Source: Clostridiales bacterium
Lineage (GTDB): Bacteria > Bacillota > Clostridia > Christensenellales > Aristaeellaceae
Direction of reading: 5' to 3'
Assembly (NCBI GenBank): GCA_016930575.1
Contig: JAFGGL010000064.1
Span: 1 to 39,694, forward strand
DNA: 39,694 bases
A model generated the notes under the pieces. It did not search any database and was not told the origin of the DNA. It saw only the letters and a list, made by a program, of their open reading frames with translations. The translations under genes were made by a program, and so were the position numbers. This document shows, piece after piece, positions 16,036 to 23,786 of the stretch (positions are counted from its first letter, which is position 1; each line of letters starts with the position of its first letter).

Positions 16036-18462
16036 ATGCAAAATAAAGAATGCAAGCCCTACGATCCGAAAACCATCGAAGCGAAATGGCAGAAACGATG
16101 GGCGGACGAGGGCACATTTGAAGCGCAGTACCCGTCCGATAAACCCAAGTTTTACGGGCTGATCGAGTTCCCGTACCCCTCGGGCGCCGGCCTGCACGTG
16201 GGGCACCCGCGTTCCAACACCGCGATGGACATCATCTGCCGCAAGCGCCGCATGGAGGGCTACAACGTGCTCTATCCCATCGGCTACGACGCCTTCGGCC
16301 TGCCCACGGAAAACTACGCCATCGCCAACCATATCCACCCCGCGAAGGTGACCCGGGACAACATCGCGCGCTTCCGCTCGCAGCTTAAGCGCCTCGGGTT
16401 TTCCTTCGATTACTCCCGCGAGGTGGACACCACCGATCCCGACTACTACAAGTGGACGCAGTGGATCTTTTTAAAGCTCAACGAGCACGGCCTGGCCTAC
16501 AAGCACGAGATGCCCATCAACTGGTGCACAAGCTGCAAGGTGGGGCTGGCCAACGAGGAAGTCGTCGGCGGCGTGTGCGAGCGCTGCGGCGGCGAGGTTG
16601 TGCGTAAGGTGAAAAGCCAGTGGATGCTGCGCATCACCGAGTACGCACAGAAGCTGCTGGACGGGCTGGATACGGTGAATTTCATCGACAAGGTCGCCAT
16701 CCAGCAGCGCAACTGGATCGGGCGCTCGGAAGGCGCGGAGGTCGATTTCAAGATCGTCGGCAGGGACGAGAAGCTGCGCGTGTTCACCACGCGCCCGGAT
16801 ACGCTGTTCGGCGCGACGTACATGGTATTGAGCCCCGAGCATCCGTTGATCGATGCCTACAAGGGCGATATTAAAAATTACGGCGAGGTCGCGGAGTACC
16901 GCGAGCAAGCCGCCAGGAAGAGCGACTTCGAGCGCACCGAGATGAACAAGGATAAGACGGGCGTTGAGATTAAAGGTCTGTGTGCAGTCAACCCTGTTAA
17001 TGGTGAAGAAATCCCAATATGGATTAGCGACTACGTGCTGATGAGCTACGGCACCGGCGCGATCATGGCCGTGCCGGGGCACGACACGCGCGACTACGAG
17101 TTCGCCAAGACCTTTGATCTCCCCATCGTGGAGGTCATCGCGGGCGGCGATATATCGCAGGAAGCGTATTCGGACGTCGAGGACGGCATTTTAGTCAACA
17201 GCGGGTTTTTAAACGGCCTGCCGGTGAAGGAAGCCAAGGAAACCATCACCGCATGGCTGGTAGAAAAAGGCCTCGGGGAGAAGAAGGTCAACTACAAGCT
17301 GCGCGACTGGATCTTCAGCCGCCAGCGTTACTGGGGCGAGCCCATCCCCATGGTGCTCTGCGATACATGCGGCGCGGTGCCCGTGCCCGAGGACCAGCTG
17401 CCCGTAGTGCTGCCGGCGGTGGAGGATTACGAGCCGACCGATACCGGCGAAAGCCCGCTTGCGAAGATGACGGACTGGGTGAACACCGCCTGCCCCCAAT
17501 GCGGCGGCCCCGCCAAGCGCGAGACCGACACCATGCCCAACTGGGCGGGGTCGAGCTGGTATTTCCTGCGCTACTGCGACCCGCACAACGACAAGGCATT
17601 CGCCGATTACGAGAAGCTTTCATACTGGATGAATGTCGACTGGTACAACGGCGGCATGGAGCACACCACGCTGCACCTTTTGTACAGCCGCTTCTGGCAC
17701 CGCTTCCTCTACGATATCGGGCTGGTGCCGTGCCCGGAACCCTACCAAAAGCGAACTAGTCACGGCATGGTGCTGGGCGAGACCGGGGACAAGATGTCCA
17801 AATCCCGCGGCAACGTCATCAATCCCGACGAATACGTAACGGAAATCGGCGCCGACGCGACGCGCATGTATGAGATGTTCATGGGCGCGTTCGACCAGGC
17901 CATTCCGTGGAACCCGAACGGCGCGCGCGGATGCCGCCGCTTCCTGGACCGCGTCTGGCGCTTGATGGACATGCTCAACGACGGCGAAGGCTACCGGAAA
18001 GCCCTCACCCCGCTGATGCACGAGACCATCAGGAAGGTCGGCGACGATTACGAGGCGATGAAGTACAACACCGCCATCGCCCAGATGATGACGCTCGTCA
18101 ACGAATTCTACGCGGCGGACGGCTGCACGAAGGGCGAGTTGAAAACGCTGCTGCTGCTGCTCTACCCCGTGTCCCCGCACATCTGCGAGGAGATGTGGGA
18201 GGCGATGGGTTTCGGTTCCGGCATGACTTTTGAACCCTGGCCGGAGTACGACGAAGATGCCATGAAGCGCTCCGAGGTAGAGATCGCCATCCAGATCAAC
18301 GGCAAGGTGCGCGGGCGCATCATGATCGACCCCGAAATGACCAGAGAACAGGCCGCCAGGGAGCTGCCTGAACATCAGCAGGTGAAGGCGCTGGTCGGGG
18401 ACCGCGGCATCGTCAAGCTGATCTTCGTACCGGGCAGAAACTGCAACATCATCGTGAAGTAG
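16036..18462 (+). CDS. leuS: Leucyl-tRNA synthetase
   Basis: Class I synthetase charging tRNA-Leu, bacterial type with an inserted editing domain. The 808 residues are normal. Seen: HVGH at 54-57 after FPYPSGAGL, a zinc-type pair C164-C167/C181-C184 (CTSC and CERC), the editing-domain TTRPDTLFG near residue 255, a second Cys cluster (CDTC and CPQC), and KMSKS at 586-590. It begins 14 bases after gltX with an AAAGGAG-type site, so it shares the glnS transcript. A short patch at 16971-17030 is only 42% GC by count, a small echo of the gltX mosaic. Confidence 0.97.
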   Translation: MQNKECKPYDPKTIEAKWQKRWADEGTFEAQYPSDKPKFYGLIEFPYPSGAGLHVGHPRSNTAMDIICRKRRMEGYNVLYPIGYDAFGLPTENYAIANHIHPAKVTRDNIARFRSQLKRLGFSFDYSREVDTTDPDYYKWTQWIFLKLNEHGLAYKHEMPINWCTSCKVGLANEEVVGGVCERCGGEVVRKVKSQWMLRITEYAQKLLDGLDTVNFIDKVAIQQRNWIGRSEGAEVDFKIVGRDEKLRVFTTRPDTLFGATYMVLSPEHPLIDAYKGDIKNYGEVAEYREQAARKSDFERTEMNKDKTGVEIKGLCAVNPVNGEEIPIWISDYVLMSYGTGAIMAVPGHDTRDYEFAKTFDLPIVEVIAGGDISQEAYSDVEDGILVNSGFLNGLPVKEAKETITAWLVEKGLGEKKVNYKLRDWIFSRQRYWGEPIPMVLCDTCGAVPVPEDQLPVVLPAVEDYEPTDTGESPLAKMTDWVNTACPQCGGPAKRETDTMPNWAGSSWYFLRYCDPHNDKAFADYEKLSYWMNVDWYNGGMEHTTLHLLYSRFWHRFLYDIGLVPCPEPYQKRTSHGMVLGETGDKMSKSRGNVINPDEYVTEIGADATRMYEMFMGAFDQAIPWNPNGARGCRRFLDRVWRLMDMLNDGEGYRKALTPLMHETIRKVGDDYEAMKYNTAIAQMMTLVNEFYAADGCTKGELKTLLLLLYPVSPHICEEMWEAMGFGSGMTFEPWPEYDEDAMKRSEVEIAIQINGKVRGRIMIDPEMTREQAARELPEHQQVKALVGDRGIVKLIFVPGRNCNIIVK

Positions 18463-18489
18463 AGTATCAACGGTTTCAAGGGAGTATGT

Positions 18490-19383
18490 ATGCAACAGCA
18501 AAACATCCTTACAGTCGACAAAGTCAGCCGTTCCTTCGGCAAGACACGGGCGCTGAAGGAGTTCAGCATCAGGATCCCCAGGGGACAGATCGTCGGCCTT
18601 CTTGGGCGCAACGGCGCGGGCAAATCTACGCTTCTGCGTATCGTCGGCGGCATGCTCAGGCCGAACGCCGGCAAGGTGCGAATCAACGACAGGAAGGTGT
18701 GGGACAACGCCAGGGCGCTCGGGCAGCTTTGCATCATCGGCGATACGCCGGATTTCGGCAAGCTGTTAAAGGTCAAGGACCTGTTCTTCGTGTGCGCCGG
18801 GCTGTTCAAACAATGGGACAACGCGCTTGCCCGCGCGCTGGTGAAGCGCTTCGACCTGCCGGAAAACCGCAGGATCAAGACATTCAGCCGCGGCATGCAG
18901 ACCAGCCTCATGCTCACCGTCGGGCTTGCCAGCCGCGCGCCTTTGACCATCATCGACGAACCGAGCCTGGGGCTGGACGCGGTGATGCGCGAGCGCTTCT
19001 ACGATCTGCTGCTGGAGCAGAGTAGGAAGGACGAAGGCCGCACTTTCCTGATCTCCACCCACCTGATCGACGAGGTGGCGCGGACGCTTGATTACGCCGT
19101 GATGATCGACGACGGCAAGCTGCTTTGCGAAGGCACGGTGGAGGAACTGCAGAAAGGGACTTTGAGCGTCTCCGGCGACGCCGGGGTCGTCAGGGAGCTG
19201 ACAAAAGGCTGCAAGCTGCTCAAGGAGGAAGAGCTTGCGGGCACTTTGGTGCGCCATGTGCAGCTTGACGCGGAGACGATACAAAGCATCCGCAGCGACA
19301 AGCGCGTCCGCACCGCGCTCATCGGGCTGCAGAGGCTGTTCGTGTTCCTCACCGAGGAAAAGGAGGCGGAGCGCAATGGCTGA
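18490..19383 (+). CDS. ABC transporter ATP-binding protein (YtrB/ABC-2 type)
   Basis: ATPase subunit of a two-component ABC transporter. Walker A is GRNGAGKS at 39-46, the signature is FSRGMQ at 132-137 in place of LSGGQ, Walker B is TIIDE at 153-157, and the switch His is His191. The Q-loop region reads CIIGDTPDF without the usual glutamine, which is seen in some ABC-2 export ATPases. About 75 C-terminal residues form an accessory domain. ATG at 18490 follows GGGAG by 5 bases. It overlaps the permease gene by 8 bases. The substrate cannot be told; drug, peptide or lipid export are possible. Lying 27 bases after leuS, it may be read from the synthetase promoter. Confidence 0.9.
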   Translation: MQQQNILTVDKVSRSFGKTRALKEFSIRIPRGQIVGLLGRNGAGKSTLLRIVGGMLRPNAGKVRINDRKVWDNARALGQLCIIGDTPDFGKLLKVKDLFFVCAGLFKQWDNALARALVKRFDLPENRRIKTFSRGMQTSLMLTVGLASRAPLTIIDEPSLGLDAVMRERFYDLLLEQSRKDEGRTFLISTHLIDEVARTLDYAVMIDDGKLLCEGTVEELQKGTLSVSGDAGVVRELTKGCKLLKEEELAGTLVRHVQLDAETIQSIRSDKRVRTALIGLQRLFVFLTEEKEAERNG

Positions 19384-20158
19384 GTGGCTGCGGGCGGCGC
19401 GCCTGAAGGGCATCGCGCGCTACCAGTATAAGAACCTCGGGAGGCTCATTACCTGGGCGCTGCTGATCGTATTGACCGTGCAGATCCTTTCGCTGCTCAC
19501 GCCCTATGTCTTCGGCGACCCGTACCCGTTCGAGGGCATCGGCGCCAGTTTCGAGATCGTGTTCTTTGCGGCGTTCGTCACGGGCATCATCACCGCGGGG
19601 CGCTCCTCGCGCTTCCTGCTCAGGTTCGGCACTTCGCGCACGTCGGTGTGGCTGGGAAGCGTTTTCGGGCAGCTCACCGGCATGGTCGGGCTTTTGATCG
19701 GCACCTTCCTGCTCAATATGCTCATCGCCGCGCTGCTGTTCCCGCTTTCGAGCCTCCTGCCGCAGGGCTATTCCATGAGCGCGGCCCTATACCGGCACGA
19801 GCTGACGGAGGGGCTTAAGAACCTGCCGGACCTGCTGTTGTACACGCTGGAGTGGACGTCGATCTTCTACCTGTACGGGTGCATGCTGCGCCGCTTCAAG
19901 GCGCTGACGATCAGCTTTTCCATCGGCATACCGCTGATGTTCGTCATCCTGATGCTCATCCCCGCCGTGCGCGAGGGCTTGCAGGTGCTGCGCGGAGACG
20001 ACCAGGGCCAGATGATGATTTTGGGGCTGAAATGGCTGCAGATCCTGCAGGACATCCTCCGCTTCATCGAGGAGCATTGGGAGACCATCCAGCTGACAGC
20101 CGGGATCGCTAGTTTACCGTTGAGTTACATTGTGATGCGCGGTACCAAACAGCCCTGA
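19376..20158 (+). CDS. ABC transporter membrane subunit
   Basis: Partner permease of the preceding ATPase. From ATG 19376 (AGGAGG about 9 bases upstream) it encodes 260 residues starting MAEWLRAARLKGIARYQYKN. I see about six hydrophobic segments, around 20-42, 55-75, 95-125, 160-180, 190-215 and 240-255, consistent with an ABC-2-like exporter half. No known motif gives a substrate. The frame is open further upstream inside the ATPase gene, but that part is Ser/Arg-rich out-of-frame translation and is not likely coding. A terminator follows, so the operon ends here. Confidence 0.85.
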   Translation: MAEWLRAARLKGIARYQYKNLGRLITWALLIVLTVQILSLLTPYVFGDPYPFEGIGASFEIVFFAAFVTGIITAGRSSRFLLRFGTSRTSVWLGSVFGQLTGMVGLLIGTFLLNMLIAALLFPLSSLLPQGYSMSAALYRHELTEGLKNLPDLLLYTLEWTSIFYLYGCMLRRFKALTISFSIGIPLMFVILMLIPAVREGLQVLRGDDQGQMMILGLKWLQILQDILRFIEEHWETIQLTAGIASLPLSYIVMRGTKQP

Positions 20159-20181
20159 ACAGACAGACAATACATCCAGAT

Positions 20182-20209
20182 ACCGCCGCATATGCCGGCG
20201 GTTTCTTTT
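20182..20209 (+). terminator. Intrinsic terminator after the ABC permease gene
   Basis: ACCGCCG (20182-20188) pairs with CGGCGGT (20196-20202) across a 7-base loop and is followed by TTTCTTTT. It ends the glnS-to-permease transcription unit and separates it from maf. Confidence 0.85.
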
Positions 20210-20271
20210 CGTTTCTCGTTCCGAAGTCTATGCAACAAATTCTCCCGGGGGTGTACGCTCAAATCCCGATA

Positions 20272-20280
20272 TGGTATAAT
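20272..20280 (+). promoter_or_regulatory. Extended -10 promoter of the maf-mre operon
   Basis: TGGTATAAT is a consensus -10 (20275-20280) with the TGn extension at 20272-20274; the -35 position 17 bases upstream (TGTACG) is poor, as is common with extended -10 promoters. It lies 40 bases before the maf start and after the previous terminator. Confidence 0.7.
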
Positions 20281-20320
20281 GCAATGTCAATGTTTGTGTA
20301 TTACGGAAAGGGGAGAGGGC

Positions 20321-20902
20321 ATGGAAACCGCGCTGTCCGAAGCGCGCATGATTCTGGCGTCGGCGTCGCCCCGCAGGCGTGAATTAATGGCGTATTTCGG
20401 CGTTCCGTTCGCCGTGATCCCGTCTGCCGCGAAAGAGAAAGCCGACGGAAGCGGCACGGAGCAGGTGCAGAAACTTGCCAGGGATAAGGGCGCGGACGTT
20501 TTCAGCCGCAATCCCCAATACCCCGTGCTTTCGGCGGATACGCTGGTCTGCCTGGACGGCATGGTGCTGGGCAAGCCGCGCAGCCGCGCGGAAGCGGCCC
20601 GCATGCTTTCCATGCTTTCGGAGCGCTGGCATCAGGTGGTGACGGGTGTGTGCCTGTTTACGCCCGACGGCGCCATACGCGAGCGCCTGGTGACCACGAA
20701 CGTCCTGTTCCGCAAGATCAGCGAGCAGGAGATCCTCCGCTACGCCGCGACCAGGGAACCGATGGATAAAGCGGGCGCGTACGCCATGCAGGGCACCGGC
20801 AGCATGTTCATCGACAGGATAGACGGCAGCCCGTCCAACGTCATCGGACTGCCGCTGTGCGCGGTGAATGAACTGCTATCGGACGCAAGCCTTTATATAT
20901 AA
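20321..20902 (+). CDS. maf: Maf-family nucleoside triphosphate pyrophosphatase
   Basis: Hydrolyses non-canonical or selected nucleoside triphosphates; in Bacillus, Maf affects septation. The 193-residue protein from ATG 20321 (AAAGGGGAG upstream) has the hallmark ILASASPRRRELM near the N-terminus, LSADTLV with the catalytic Asp, and DKAGAYAMQG. The frame continues upstream, but that part covers the terminator and the promoter, which fixes the start at 20321. The gene heads the mre operon, a common neighbour arrangement. Confidence 0.95.
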   Translation: METALSEARMILASASPRRRELMAYFGVPFAVIPSAAKEKADGSGTEQVQKLARDKGADVFSRNPQYPVLSADTLVCLDGMVLGKPRSRAEAARMLSMLSERWHQVVTGVCLFTPDGAIRERLVTTNVLFRKISEQEILRYAATREPMDKAGAYAMQGTGSMFIDRIDGSPSNVIGLPLCAVNELLSDASLYI

Positions 20903-20936
20903 AGTTCGTAAACATATGAGATAGGATGTGCGATGC

Positions 20937-21965
20937 ATGGGATTTGTGGCGCGCGATTTGGGTATCGACCTGGGCACCAGCAACACGCTTGTATACGTGA
21001 AAGGCAAGGGGATCGTTGTCAACGAACCCACCATCGTTGTGGTGACCAGCGACCATAAACAGCGCGTCCGCGCCGTGGGCGACGATGCAAAGATCATGCT
21101 TGGCAGGACCACCGAAGGCATCACGGCCATCCGCCCGATGCGCGAGGGCATCATCTCGGATTTTGAAATGGCGCAGATCCTGATCCAGTATTTCATGCGC
21201 AAGGCCATCGGCTCCAGCTACCTGATGAAGCCGCGCACGTTTTTAAGCTGCCCGTCCTCCATTTCGCCCATCGAGCGCCGTGCCGTGCTGGAAGCCGCCA
21301 AATCCTCCGGCGCGCGCAAGGTGTACCTGGTGGAAAAGCCGTTCGCTTCAGCGCTTGGCAGCGGGCTGCCCGTGTTTGAGCCCAACGGCTGCATGGTGGT
21401 GGACATCGGCGGCGGCACGACGGACATCGCCATCATTTCACTTGGCGGCGTAGTGATCAGCCATTCCATCCGCGTCGGCGGCGTGAAGATGGACGAGGCC
21501 ATCGTCAACTTCATCAAGCGCGAGTTCAACATATTGATCGGCGACCGCACCGCCGAGGAAGTGAAGCTGGACCTGGGCGCGGCGCTGCCGATCAATGAGG
21601 AGCGCAGGGCGCGCATCCGCGGCCGGGACCTGATCACCAACCTGCCCCAGACCACCGAGATCTCCTCGGCGCAGATCTACGAGGCCATCCACGATCCATG
21701 CGTAGCGGTTTTAAGCGCCATCAAATGGCTGCTGGAACGCACGCCGCCGGAACTGACCGCCGACGTGATGCACAACGGCATCTATCTCACCGGCGGCGGC
21801 GCGCAGCTCTACGGCATGGACCAGATGATCGCCAGCGAACTGGGCATCCCCGTGCTTTTAGCCAAGGAGCCGGCCGACTGCGCGGTGCTGGGCCTTGGCA
21901 ACATCATCGAAAACTTCGATGTGCTCGAGCAGCTGGGGTATTCGGGCTTTTTGAAAGAAAATTAG
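20937..21965 (+). CDS. mreB: Rod shape-determining protein MreB
   Basis: Actin-like ATPase that forms membrane-bound filaments and guides lateral wall synthesis. From ATG 20937 it starts MGFVARDLGIDLGTSNT, the standard MreB N-terminus with the phosphate-1 loop; VVDIGGGTTDIA is phosphate-2, and YLTGGGAQLYGMDQ is the adenosine motif. At 342 residues it is full length. A GTG at 20928 is in frame but would add only three residues and has no better ribosome site. It lies 34 bases after maf and 31 before mreC. Confidence 0.96.
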   Translation: MGFVARDLGIDLGTSNTLVYVKGKGIVVNEPTIVVVTSDHKQRVRAVGDDAKIMLGRTTEGITAIRPMREGIISDFEMAQILIQYFMRKAIGSSYLMKPRTFLSCPSSISPIERRAVLEAAKSSGARKVYLVEKPFASALGSGLPVFEPNGCMVVDIGGGTTDIAIISLGGVVISHSIRVGGVKMDEAIVNFIKREFNILIGDRTAEEVKLDLGAALPINEERRARIRGRDLITNLPQTTEISSAQIYEAIHDPCVAVLSAIKWLLERTPPELTADVMHNGIYLTGGGAQLYGMDQMIASELGIPVLLAKEPADCAVLGLGNIIENFDVLEQLGYSGFLKEN

Positions 21966-21996
21966 GGGAAATACCCCCTGAACCGGAGGGCAATGA

Positions 21997-23217
21997 ATGG
22001 ACGGCAGCAAGCCGGATAGACAACCATCCAACCGCAATCCCCGTAGGTGGCGGCTGATCAGGCGCACCGTGATCGTGATCGTGGTGCTCGCTTTGCTTGC
22101 GCTTGCGGCCTCGCATTTATTCGCTTTGATCACGGGCAACGATACGCTGCGCGCGCCGGAGAACGGCGTCGCCACGGTGCTTACGCCGCTGCAGACCGGA
22201 TTTTCCAGCATCGTGGACGCGGTGGTGGATTACCTGCGCACCCTGAAGCTCCGCGCCAACATCGAGACCGCGTATAACGAGATCAAGCTGGAAAACGAAC
22301 AGCTTGTGTACCAGGCGATGCTGGCGGAGCAGCTGCAGTACGAGCTTGATGTGTATAAGGACCTTTACGGCGAGATCTCCATCAACGAAAGCATGAACCC
22401 GGTCATGGCGACCGTCATCAGCCGCAGCGGCGGCAACTATTTCTCGGTGTTCACCATCAACAAGGGCACAAGCGACGGCGTGGCGGACTTTATGGCCGTC
22501 ACCATGGACGGCGCGCTGGTGGGCTATACCTACAACACAAAATCGACCAGCGCCAATGTCCGCACGATCATCGACAGCGACGCCAGCATCTCCGCGCTGA
22601 TCTCCTCCACCCGCGACCAGGGCACCGTACGCGGCACCCTGGGCGTGGACGGCTCCGCCATGTGCCGCATGTACTACCTGCCGGAGGACCACCTCCCGCG
22701 CCCGGGCGATACGGTGGTGACCTCGGGCGTGGGCATGGGCTTTCCCAAGGGCATCCCCATCGGCACCGTGCGCGAATCCACGCGCGGCATGGAGGCGAAC
22801 AAAAGCTACGTGGTGATTGAACCGATCGCAGATTTTGAGCATATCGAGTATGTGATCGTCCTGCGTTACCAGCCGGTTGCCGAAGCCATCACCTCGCAGG
22901 ACGTCTCCGAGGATCTGGCGCTGGTGCCGCTGGAGACCGCGCGCCCGATTCCCACCATCCAGATCGGCTCGGACTTCTTCCAGCTTGCGCCGACGCCCGA
23001 ACCTACCGAAAGCATACCGCTTGAAACCACGGGGGTCGACGGCACGGTGATCACGATCACGCCGACGCCTGCGGGCGGAACCGATTCTATCGAGTACAAC
23101 GTACCCAATGCGACGGAAGAAAATACCAATCCTTACGGTTACACACTCCCGCCCACCGCGTCGCCGACGCCTACGGTTCCCCCGCTGGAGCTGACTGTGG
23201 AGGATGATGCCGATTGA
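21997..23217 (+). CDS. mreC: Rod shape-determining protein MreC with long Pro/Thr-rich tail
   Basis: Bitopic membrane protein that links MreB to the PBP2-RodA synthase. Seen: a basic cytoplasmic tip, a transmembrane segment at about 22-48 (VIVIVVLALLALAA), a coiled-coil stretch about 75-120, and the two-barrel MreC domain with ISRSGGNYFSVFTINKG and TSGVGMGFPKGIPIGTV. After the core (near residue 300) come about 100 extra residues rich in Pro, Thr and Glu, with repeated TPxPTE and TPTPAG-like motifs. This tail should be extracellular and could be a wall linker. mreD begins within its stop codon. Confidence 0.93.
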   Translation: MDGSKPDRQPSNRNPRRWRLIRRTVIVIVVLALLALAASHLFALITGNDTLRAPENGVATVLTPLQTGFSSIVDAVVDYLRTLKLRANIETAYNEIKLENEQLVYQAMLAEQLQYELDVYKDLYGEISINESMNPVMATVISRSGGNYFSVFTINKGTSDGVADFMAVTMDGALVGYTYNTKSTSANVRTIIDSDASISALISSTRDQGTVRGTLGVDGSAMCRMYYLPEDHLPRPGDTVVTSGVGMGFPKGIPIGTVRESTRGMEANKSYVVIEPIADFEHIEYVIVLRYQPVAEAITSQDVSEDLALVPLETARPIPTIQIGSDFFQLAPTPEPTESIPLETTGVDGTVITITPTPAGGTDSIEYNVPNATEENTNPYGYTLPPTASPTPTVPPLELTVEDDAD

Positions 23218-23768
23218 TCAAAAAAGGGATACAGTTCACCGTGCTGGTTTTTATCACGTATCTGCTGCAGGCGACGGTCGCCAGTCACGTGGCGATCGCC
23301 GGCGTCGCGCCGAATTTCGCCATCGCGGTGATCGCCGCCGTCAGCATCGCGCTCGGGCGCAAATACACGTTCGTCATCTCGCTGGCCGTCGGCTATATGC
23401 TGGAGATTATGCTGCCGGCGCTGGATTACATTTACCTGATTCTCTACCCGGTGTGCGCAATGCTTGGCGCGCTTTTCTTTGCCGACAAGAGCGAGCGCAG
23501 GATGGAGGAGGAGCGCAGCACGGGCAAAAAGGCGCTGCGGCTTCCCGCGCATGTCCGCACCATGCTTTGCGCGCTGTTGAGCATCCTGGTGTTTGAAACC
23601 GTCAACCTGCTCTATGTCTACCTGAGCGGCATCCGCCCGGATATGGGGCATTACGGCCGCGCGCTGATCTCCGCCGCGTACACCACGCTGCTTGCCGGGC
23701 TTTTGCAGTTTCCCATCCGCCGCTGGTTCGGCATCCACAGGCTGAAAAAAGCGCCGGAAATCTCCTAG
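23214..23768 (+). CDS. mreD: Rod shape-determining protein MreD, TTG start
   Basis: Small polytopic membrane protein of the elongation complex. The 184 residues contain about five hydrophobic segments (near 8-30, 33-52, 53-72, 75-92 and 120-140, with more towards the end), normal for MreD. The start is TTG at 23214, overlapping the mreC stop (TTGA), with GGAGG 10 bases upstream; nearby ATGs at 23204-23209 are in another frame. A charged stretch around residues 95-110 (DKSERRMEEERSTGKK) forms a cytoplasmic loop. mrdA follows after 18 bases. Confidence 0.9.
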   Translation: MIKKGIQFTVLVFITYLLQATVASHVAIAGVAPNFAIAVIAAVSIALGRKYTFVISLAVGYMLEIMLPALDYIYLILYPVCAMLGALFFADKSERRMEEERSTGKKALRLPAHVRTMLCALLSILVFETVNLLYVYLSGIRPDMGHYGRALISAAYTTLLAGLLQFPIRRWFGIHRLKKAPEIS

Positions 23769-23786
23769 ATGTTGGAAGGGTAACGC

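Noticed and set aside
20192-20320. An upstream extension of maf by 43 residues.
   Set aside because: It includes the end of a terminator and the operon promoter; the Maf family starts at the downstream ATG.
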